64,000 bases of DNA from RYN-133 sp963754285. Its GTDB lineage: Bacteria > Actinomycetota > Actinomycetes > Mycobacteriales > Jatrophihabitantaceae. The translations under genes and the position numbers were made by a program. The number at the start of each line of letters is the position of its first letter. Positions within the stretch are counted from its first letter, which is position 1. Below the pieces are notes generated by a model that ran no database searches, was not told the origin of the DNA, and saw only the letters and a list, made by a program, of their open reading frames with translations. The stretch covers positions 186,001 through 250,000 of the forward strand of contig CAVWFN010000020.1 of assembly GCA_963754285.1 (NCBI GenBank), given 5' to 3'. Positions 58,116 through 64,000 of this stretch are shown here, piece by piece.

Positions 58116-61067
58116 ATGCTCGGCCTGTTGCGCTTCGCCGTGCCCCAGCGGGGCTACGACGCGCCGGCCGACACTCCCTCGAACCCGGCCACCGCGTCCC
58201 TGCGCGCCTTTCTCGACGGGCTGGTCGACTTCGGCGGCGTCATGCAGGTGCGCAGCATCGAGACCGGCCGGTTTCTCATGGTCAACCCCGCCTTCGAAGA
58301 GCTGGTCGGCAGACCCGCTGCCGAGATCGTCGGCAAGACGGTCGCCGATGTCTACTGCGCCGAGGACGCGGCAACGATCCTGGCGCGAGACGAGATGGTG
58401 CTCGATGGCCAGATCGGCCCGCGATTCGTAAGCCTCCACGACAGCACCGGCGCCGAACGACGCTTCATCGCTCACAAGTTCCCGCTCTTCGACGAGAACG
58501 GCAAGCAGTTCGCGCTGGGCAGCATGGCCATGGACATCACGACGATCTGGCACGAGGCCGAGCAGAGCCACGCGGCCCGCTTCGAGACCGAAACGCGGTT
58601 CCGCGCCGTGTTCGATCACGCACCGATCGGCCAGATCTTCTCCGACGTGGGCGGCAACGTCACGTCCGTGAACGGGCCGATGGCCGCCATGCTCGGTTAC
58701 GAGCCGGACGAGATGCTCGGTCGCCCGGCCAGCGACTTCACATCACCCGCGGAACTCGCACGCATCGTCGATGCGACCGCGAAACTGCTCGCCGACGAGG
58801 CGCCGAGCGCAAGCGCAGTGCGGCGGTTCCGGCACAAGCAGGGACACGAGGTCCCGGTCCAGGTGACCAGTTCTCTGCTGCGCGATCGCAGCGGCACGCC
58901 GCGCTGGTGGGTTTCGCTGGTCGTCGACATCACCAACGAAGAGCAGGCTCGCGCTGAACTCGAGCAGGCGCACGAAGCCGCGGTCCTGTCGGCCGATCGG
59001 CTCCGGCTGCTGCATTCGATCGCCACCGCCGCGAACGAGGCGACCACGCTCGACGCACTCGCACCCCAGGTGCTGTCGACCGTGTGCTCGCACTTCGGGT
59101 GGCGGGGCGGCGCGGTGTTGCGCTGGGACAACGGCTGGCTGCCGCTCGTGGTGTCGGCCTACGGCGACGTCGCCGATCTGACGACCCTCGTCCCGCCACC
59201 GGACGGGGCTGCGGTCACCCTCATCGGCGCCCGTACCGTGCTCGTCCCCGTGCCCGGGCCCGACCGCATGGCGTTGTTGTTCGTCTCGACGACGAGCACG
59301 CCGGACGACAACCAGCGCGAGGTGCTCAGCCTCGTCGCGAGCGAGACCGCCCGCGTGATCGAGCGTGAGTCGAGCGCCCGCCGCCTGCGCGAGAGCGAGG
59401 AGCGGTTCCGCTCGGTGTTCGACTCGTCGCCGCTGGCGATGGCCCTCACGCTGGGCGACTCCGGCACCTTCGGCGCGGTCAACGGTGCGCTGTGCGAACT
59501 GTTCGGCCGCAGCGCCGAGGAGCTCACCACGCTGAGAGCACGCGACATCTGCCACCCCGACGACGTGCACCTCACCGATCCGGCGGGGGCCGCCGCAAAG
59601 GCCGCGCCCGACGGACGGCACCGCTTCGAAATGCGGTTCCTGCACTCGTCCGGCGCCGTCATCACTGCAATGGTCTCGCTGGCGTACATGCAGTCGCCGG
59701 ACGGTTCGGGCCAGCTGCTCGCGCAGATGGAGGACATCACCGCGCGCCGCACCGTCGAAGAGGTGCTGCGCCGCCAGGCCGAACAGGACGGCCTCACCGG
59801 TCTTGCGAACCGCACGCTGCTCGGCCGCATCCTGTGCGAGATGGGCTCGGCGGCCACGCCCTGCGCCATCCTGTTCATCGACCTGGACGGTTTCAAGCTG
59901 ATCAACGACACCCGCGGTCACGACGTCGGGGACGAGGTGTTGCTCGAGGTCGCAGCGCGCCTGCGCGCGGCCGTACGCCCGTCCGATGTCGTTGCGCGCT
60001 TCGGCGGCGACGAGTTCGTCGTCGTGTGCGCGGGCGGGCCGCCCGGCGATGAGTTCAGCACCGCACGGCGCGTCGGCGAACGCATCGAGCAACTGCTGCG
60101 CTGCCCCATCAAGACAGAGGACGGGCCGGCCACGGTCACCGCGTCGATCGGCATCGCGGGCGGCGTCATCGACCCGCAAGCGCCGCAGGAACTGTTGCAG
60201 CGCGCGGACGCGGCCATGTACCAGGCGAAGCGGCTCGGCAAGGACCGTCGCGAGGTCTACGACGACCACCTGCATGCCCGTGCGATCGAGCACCAGCGCA
60301 CCGAGGCGTCGCTGCGCACGGCCCTGGCCGACAACCGATTCGTCGTGCACTACCAGCCGATCGTCAACCTCTCCGACTCCTCGATCGTCGGCTTCGAGGC
60401 TCTCGTGCGTCTCGTCGACGAACACGGCCGTCTCGTCGGGCCGGACAAGTTCATCACGGTCGCCGAGCAGAGCGGCCTGATCGTCCCCATGGGTGCGTGG
60501 GTCTTGCGCGAGAGCTGCCGCACGATCGCGTGGCTGCGAGCGCAGACCGGCCGGCCATTCACGGTCTCGGTCAACATCGCCGCGCGTCAGGCGGCGCGGT
60601 CCGACCTCGCGGCAACGGTGCGCGACGCGCTCGAGACGTCCGGCTTGCCGGTCACCGCGCTGACCCTGGAACTGACCGAGTCGGCGCTGCTCGAGGCCGA
60701 TGAGTCGACGATCGCTCAACTGGTCGACCTGCGCGACAGCGGCGTGGTGATCGGGCTCGACGACTTCGGCACCGGCTACTCGTCGCTCACTTACTTGCGT
60801 CGCTTCCCGGTGTCACACCTGAAGGTGGATCGCTCGTTCGTGTCCGGCATGGAGTTCGAGCCCGACGACCAGGCGATCGTGCGTGCGGTCACGGGTCTGG
60901 CGTCCGAACTCGGATTGAGCTGGATCGCGGAGGGTGTCGAGACCATTGCGCAGCGCGACCTGCTCGCGACGATGGGCACGGGCCTGGCACAGGGATACCT
61001 GTTCAGCCGACCCGTCCCGGAGAGCGACCTGTTGCCACTGGTCGCCCCGTTCGACCAGACGGCCTGA
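58116..61067 (+). CDS. PAS-PAS-GAF-PAS-GGDEF-EAL protein (c-di-GMP turnover)
   Basis: The 983-residue protein (numbered from ATG 58116) has PAS domains at about 45-155, 170-290 and 440-560, and a GAF-like region in between (about 300-430). The GGDEF domain is at about 570-725 (RFGGDEFVVV) and the EAL domain at about 745-980 (GFEALVRLVDEHG and DDFGTGYSSLTYL). Both catalytic motifs are intact, so it could make or degrade c-di-GMP. ATG 58116 has GGAGG upstream; a longer start at 58068 is possible. Orn (1373) would remove its pGpG product. Terminator follows. Confidence 0.9.
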   Translation: MLGLLRFAVPQRGYDAPADTPSNPATASLRAFLDGLVDFGGVMQVRSIETGRFLMVNPAFEELVGRPAAEIVGKTVADVYCAEDAATILARDEMVLDGQIGPRFVSLHDSTGAERRFIAHKFPLFDENGKQFALGSMAMDITTIWHEAEQSHAARFETETRFRAVFDHAPIGQIFSDVGGNVTSVNGPMAAMLGYEPDEMLGRPASDFTSPAELARIVDATAKLLADEAPSASAVRRFRHKQGHEVPVQVTSSLLRDRSGTPRWWVSLVVDITNEEQARAELEQAHEAAVLSADRLRLLHSIATAANEATTLDALAPQVLSTVCSHFGWRGGAVLRWDNGWLPLVVSAYGDVADLTTLVPPPDGAAVTLIGARTVLVPVPGPDRMALLFVSTTSTPDDNQREVLSLVASETARVIERESSARRLRESEERFRSVFDSSPLAMALTLGDSGTFGAVNGALCELFGRSAEELTTLRARDICHPDDVHLTDPAGAAAKAAPDGRHRFEMRFLHSSGAVITAMVSLAYMQSPDGSGQLLAQMEDITARRTVEEVLRRQAEQDGLTGLANRTLLGRILCEMGSAATPCAILFIDLDGFKLINDTRGHDVGDEVLLEVAARLRAAVRPSDVVARFGGDEFVVVCAGGPPGDEFSTARRVGERIEQLLRCPIKTEDGPATVTASIGIAGGVIDPQAPQELLQRADAAMYQAKRLGKDRREVYDDHLHARAIEHQRTEASLRTALADNRFVVHYQPIVNLSDSSIVGFEALVRLVDEHGRLVGPDKFITVAEQSGLIVPMGAWVLRESCRTIAWLRAQTGRPFTVSVNIAARQAARSDLAATVRDALETSGLPVTALTLELTESALLEADESTIAQLVDLRDSGVVIGLDDFGTGYSSLTYLRRFPVSHLKVDRSFVSGMEFEPDDQAIVRAVTGLASELGLSWIAEGVETIAQRDLLATMGTGLAQGYLFSRPVPESDLLPLVAPFDQTA

Positions 61068-61085
61068 ACTACGTGCTGACGCGAC

Positions 61086-61111
61086 GAGGCCCGGGCGTTG
61101 GCCCGGGCCTC
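61086..61111. terminator. strong bidirectional-type terminator hairpin
   Basis: GAGGCCCGGGC-GTTG-GCCCGGGCCTC is a perfect 11-bp GC-rich stem between the convergent GGDEF-EAL and CsbD genes. There is no T-run, so it is a predicted intrinsic-like hairpin only. Confidence 0.6.
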
Positions 61112-61133
61112 ATCACATGTCGTTCGAGGTAGC

Positions 61134-61337
61134 TCAGTTCTCGAGACTCTCTTGTTCCTTCTCGAGTGCGTCGGCCTTCTTCTCGTGGGCCTTCGCCTTG
61201 GCGCGCGCCTCGGTCTCGTCGGTCTCGGCTTCGCCCTTGCTCTGCTGGGCCTCACCCTCGGCCTCGAGCTCGTCGTTGTCGGTCAACTGACCGATCTTGT
61301 CCTTGGCTGCGCCCTTGATCTGCTCGCCGATGCCCAT
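61134..61337 (-). CDS. CsbD-like stress protein
   Basis: The 67-residue protein begins MGIGEQIKGAAKDKIGQLTD, the standard CsbD family opening, and then becomes a highly charged Glu/Lys/Ala helix. CsbD proteins are general-stress proteins of unknown function. The start overlaps by one base the stop of the upstream gene (TGATG), so they share an operon. No promoter of the alternative sigma type is clear. Confidence 0.85.
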   Translation of the reverse strand: MGIGEQIKGAAKDKIGQLTDNDELEAEGEAQQSKGEAETDETEARAKAKAHEKKADALEKEQESLEN

Positions 61338-61597
61338 CAGTGCACCGCCTCCTTGGTCTTCTGCGCCGACTTCTGCGCGGACTCCGCGCTGGCAGCCTTC
61401 GCCTGGTGCGAGCGTGCCTCGAGCTCGGACTTGATCGCCTTGAGCCGTTCGGTGCCCTTGTCCTGCTGCACCTGGCCTGCCTTGGTGAGCCGGTCGTTGC
61501 TCGCGATCGTCCCGGCGATTTCCTTGCCGAGCCCGACCACCTTGTCGAGTAGTCCTGCCGCGTTCTTGGGGTCGACCCGCGGAATTTGCAGCTGCAT
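61337..61597 (-). CDS. small charged helical stress-type protein
   Basis: The 86-residue protein starts MQLQIPRVDPKNAAGLLDKV and is a long amphipathic helix rich in Lys, Ala, Glu and Gln (SNDRLTKAGQVQQDKGTERL). It resembles the CsbD-associated proteins of actinobacteria. ATG 61597 has GGAG 8 bases upstream and is preferred over an upstream ATG at 61642. Upstream of csbD, one-base overlap. Confidence 0.75.
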   Translation of the reverse strand: MQLQIPRVDPKNAAGLLDKVVGLGKEIAGTIASNDRLTKAGQVQQDKGTERLKAIKSELEARSHQAKAASAESAQKSAQKTKEAVH

Positions 61598-61637
61598 CTT
61601 GTTCTCCTTCCAGCTCTTTGTGCTTAAAGGAGACCTA

Positions 61638-61676
61638 CCCACTCACACCGGCCAATGCGACGCCGGTGTGAGTGGG
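61638..61676. terminator. 39-base perfect inverted repeat
   Basis: CCCACTCACACCGG (61638-61651) and CCGGTGTGAGTGGG (61663-61676) are exact inverted repeats with an 11-base loop. It lies right after the secreted protein gene (minus strand, stop 61691) and before the CsbD operon. It is a likely terminator of the former. Confidence 0.6.
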
Positions 61677-61690
61677 GCCACGATCAACTT

Positions 61691-62332
61691 TCAGCTGGCG
61701 GTGCCCACGTAGTACGCGGTCTTCACACCACGCACGACGATGGCGTTCGGCGTGTTGTTCTGCGGGTTGTTCACCAGGTGCACCCGCCACGGGTTGACGG
61801 CCCGGTTGATGCCGTCACCCGACGGGCCGTAGATGGCGTTGGTCTTGCAGCCGTAGGTCCCGTACCACTTCGGATGGCCGACGATTTCCGACCACGCGCC
61901 GCCGTCGCGGACCATGCAGTAGTTGCCGCTGTAGAGCACGAGCGACTGCGGTGACGGGTGCCGCGGCGCGGCCACCGGGGTGAACGCGCCCTGGTAGCGG
62001 ATGCGGACGAGGTGCTTGCGCATCGGATCGCGCAGGCACAGGACGGTGTGATTGGACGACTTCCAGCACGAGACGGTGTAGGTGGCCGAGAAGCCGCAGA
62101 ACTCGATGTCGGGGTCGACCGCGTTGCCCGATGCACCAGAACAGGTGAAGTCAGAGATCGACTCGCGGCTGACGGTGTAGCCAGCGACCGGCGTGCCGTT
62201 CGAGTGCACGGGACGCACGACGATCTGCTGGGTGTGCGGCGGCGCAGCCGCTCCCGCAGACCCGACACCGGTGACGAGGGCTGCGAAGGTCGCCGCGAGG
62301 GCGAAGACGGCGATTTCGAGAGTGCGACGCAT
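61691..62332 (-). CDS. secreted protein of unknown function
   Basis: The 213-residue protein has a signal peptide (MRRTLEIAVFALAATFAALV, cleaved near residue 28) and a Cys-rich mature domain with six cysteines, e.g. ISDFTCSG, IEFCGFS, VSCWKSS, TVLCLRD, NYCMVRD, YGCKTN. They probably form disulfides. I recognise no enzyme motif. It stands alone, followed by the perfect hairpin. Confidence 0.8.
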   Translation of the reverse strand: MRRTLEIAVFALAATFAALVTGVGSAGAAAPPHTQQIVVRPVHSNGTPVAGYTVSRESISDFTCSGASGNAVDPDIEFCGFSATYTVSCWKSSNHTVLCLRDPMRKHLVRIRYQGAFTPVAAPRHPSPQSLVLYSGNYCMVRDGGAWSEIVGHPKWYGTYGCKTNAIYGPSGDGINRAVNPWRVHLVNNPQNNTPNAIVVRGVKTAYYVGTAS

Positions 62333-62407
62333 GGTCGTGTTCCATTCGACGAAGTGACTGGCTGCGGGTAGAGAGCAGCAGCATGCCGTCGCTGATACAC
62401 CGTCGGA

Positions 62408-63253
62408 TCAGGTGCGGGCCGCCGCGACCTCGCCGCGCCAGGAATGCGTCGGCTGCCAGCCGAACAGCTGCTTCGCCCGATCGTTCGCCAGCAAGGTCTG
62501 GTACGTGTCGAGTTCGCCACGCACCTCGACGCCGGGGAAGACCTCGCGCAGCAGGTCGATCGAGGGCCTGTCCATCACCGTGTCGTCGTTGGCGATGATC
62601 GCGACCTCGACACCGGTTGTCGTCGCTTCGAGAGCGTGCCGGAAGGCCGACGCCGCGTCGCGGGCGTCGATGTAACCCCACAGATTCCACTTGCGCGACA
62701 TCGGTTCGGGCCAATAGCTGGGAAAGGCCTCGTAATCGTCTGCCTCGAGGACGTTCGACAGACGCAAGGCGACGAACGGTATCCCGGACCAGGCCGACAC
62801 CTGCTCGGCCATGGCCTCCGCGACAACCTTGGACAGTGAATACGTCGAGGTCGGGAACGGGTAGTGCGCCTCGTCGACCGGTGCGTACTTCGGCGGGATG
62901 TCGAACGGCAGTCCGAGGGTCGTCTCGCTGGAGGCCCACACGACGCGTTCGACCTCGCGATCGGCGGCAGCGAGGAACACGTTGGTGTTCATTGCGTTGT
63001 TGGTGTTGATCGTGTGCGCTGCGGTGTACAGCTCGGGCGCCGGGATGTTCGCCAGGTGCGCCACCGCATCGACGCCGGTCATGATGTCGACCGCTTGCCC
63101 GTAGTCGGTGAGATCGGCGCGGGTGAATTCCGCGGGACAGTCCGGCAGCTTCGCTGCGATGTCGGTGGCCAGCACGTCGTGACCGGCTTCGGTCAGGTCT
63201 TGCACGACCCACTTGCCGGCCTTGCCTGATGCTCCAGTGACGAGAACTCGCAT
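62408..63253 (-). CDS. NAD-dependent epimerase/dehydratase (extended SDR)
   Basis: The 281-residue protein has the Rossmann start MRVLVTGASGKAGKWVVQDL and an SDR core with a Tyr-x3-Lys triad in TSTYSLSKVVAEAMAEQVSA (YSLSK). The substrate may be a nucleotide sugar or another sugar. It lies 7 bases after the arabinofuranosidase gene, in the same direction, so both may serve pentose/uronic sugar use. Confidence 0.88.
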   Translation of the reverse strand: MRVLVTGASGKAGKWVVQDLTEAGHDVLATDIAAKLPDCPAEFTRADLTDYGQAVDIMTGVDAVAHLANIPAPELYTAAHTINTNNAMNTNVFLAAADREVERVVWASSETTLGLPFDIPPKYAPVDEAHYPFPTSTYSLSKVVAEAMAEQVSAWSGIPFVALRLSNVLEADDYEAFPSYWPEPMSRKWNLWGYIDARDAASAFRHALEATTTGVEVAIIANDDTVMDRPSIDLLREVFPGVEVRGELDTYQTLLANDRAKQLFGWQPTHSWRGEVAAART

Positions 63254-63260
63254 CTGTCGA

Positions 63261-64000
63261 TCATTCACCCTTTCGCGCCGGCTCGAGGTCGAGCACCGTC
63301 CACGACTGCGCCGGCACCACCAGCCGGGTGATCCCATCGCTCGTGCTGGGTTGTTCCTGCGCGACGAGCCGCGCTGCTTCGGCCGCCGAGCCACCCTTCA
63401 GCGGGCCGCTCCTGTCGGCGACGATCGCCTTCGCGCTGACCGATCCGCAATCGCCGAACGACCGGTGGTCGACCGCAACCGGCCACGCGCGGCGCGCACG
63501 GTTGGTGAGGAACAGGCTGGTTCGGCCCGCCGGATGCGCGGTCGCGGCGGCCGCGAGCAACGGAACCTGCCCGTAGCGCTTCGTGGCGATCTCGGGGCCG
63601 TCGACACGCGTGACCAAGCTACGGGCGCCGCGGGCCCGGCGAATCGTCTCGGCGATCGGGTAGTAGATGGCCTGGCGCCAGGCCGCTCCACCGGGTTCGG
63701 TCATGATCGGCGCGATCACGTTGACCAGCTGCGCGAAACAACCCACGCCGACTCGGTCGGCATGGTTGATCAGGCTCGCGAGCAGATCACCGACCACGAC
63801 GGCGTCGAGCGTGCTGTACACGTCCTCGATGCGCGGACCGGAGACGTCGATGTCGGTGTTCTTGGCGCCGGCGAAGCGTGACTGGTACCAGACGTTCCAC
63901 TCGTCGAAGGAGATGCGCAGCCGCTTGCGGCTGTGCTTGCGGGCCGCCACCGCATCTACCGTGGCGACCACGTCGTCGATGAAGCGATCCATCGCGGCAC
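63261..64000 (-). CDS. GH51-type alpha-L-arabinofuranosidase, C-terminal part (cut by window end)
   Basis: The frame is open to the right edge of the window, so the N-terminal part is missing. The visible 245 residues start MDRFIDDVVATVDAVAARK (this Met is probably internal) and continue with RLRISFDEWNVWYQSRF, the GH51 nucleophile region (the Glu in FDEW), and YSTLDAVVVGDLLASLINHA. It ends in the beta-sandwich domain. It should release arabinose from plant arabinan or arabinoxylan. The epimerase gene follows in the same operon. Confidence 0.85.
   Translation of the reverse strand, partial: AAMDRFIDDVVATVDAVAARKHSRKRLRISFDEWNVWYQSRFAGAKNTDIDVSGPRIEDVYSTLDAVVVGDLLASLINHADRVGVGCFAQLVNVIAPIMTEPGGAAWRQAIYYPIAETIRRARGARSLVTRVDGPEIATKRYGQVPLLAAAATAHPAGRTSLFLTNRARRAWPVAVDHRSFGDCGSVSAKAIVADRSGPLKGGSAAEAARLVAQEQPSTSDGITRLVVPAQSWTVLDLEPARKGE

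Noticed and set aside
58743..60719. 658-residue minus-strand frame opposite the GGDEF-EAL gene
   Set aside because: It lies on the reverse strand of a conserved enzyme and has low-complexity Arg/Asp-rich sequence; the plus-strand domains explain the region.

Overview
The window is high-GC DNA with dense genes, frequent GTG/TTG starts and many 1-8 bp start/stop overlaps. Gene content (oligoribonuclease, ANTAR and STAS/RsbW-type regulators, DUF222-HNH family, group 1h hydrogenase, CsbD proteins, MpaB-like protein) points to an aerobic soil-type actinomycete. No taxonomic marker gives a genus.

Layout. 1-5400: end of a TetR regulator, a secreted protein, pterin dehydratase, orn, tRNA-His followed by a decayed tRNA-like copy, then sensory regulators (GAF-ANTAR, STAS, PAS-ANTAR) and topoisomerase IB. 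5400-14900: membrane and stress genes (CDF transporter, tRNA-Lys, DUF2231-Rieske protein, two hemerythrins, two-frame BrkB gene, RsbW-like kinase, PAS-GAF-PP2C phosphatase, PAP2-diacylglycerol kinase fusion). 14919-28694: the core of the window, a complete locus for a high-affinity group 1h [NiFe] hydrogenase. One long minus-strand operon reads hhyS, hhyL, NifU/Rieske-like fusion, DUF5947, DUF6084, a 429-residue protein, maturation protease, a 33-residue membrane peptide, hypF, hypC, hypD, hypE. A divergent plus-strand operon reads small ferredoxin-fold protein, XRE regulator, hypA, hypB. An inverted repeat lies between them. 28688-41375: Nudix protein, kinase, S9 peptidase, secreted hydrolases, RecQ helicase, MFS and TetR/SDR pair. 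41567-43135: ECF sigma factor fused to a zinc-finger, membrane and extracellular segment. 43161-48364: TetR-MFS pair, DHA2 exporter, ribokinase-like and proline racemase-like genes. 48605-64000: broken DUF222-HNH gene, lipoprotein, GNAT, oligopeptidase B, small enzymes, a flavin-reductase pair under a palindrome, a PAS-GGDEF-EAL protein, CsbD genes, an epimerase and the end of a GH51 arabinofuranosidase.

How it fits together. The hydrogenase operon has structural subunits, a cleavage protease and all six Hyp proteins, so the cell should scavenge trace H2. The Asp in place of Cys at the small-subunit proximal cluster, and the accessory proteins, match oxygen-tolerant group 1h enzymes. The flanking stress-type regulators suit an organism that survives starvation.

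Caution: at least eight single-base frame breaks interrupt otherwise conserved genes (BrkB, hypD, TetR, DHA2 start, ribokinase, proline racemase, HNH twice). Seven of the eight look like one extra base, several in C/G runs. This suggests base-calling errors in the assembly at least as much as real gene decay.
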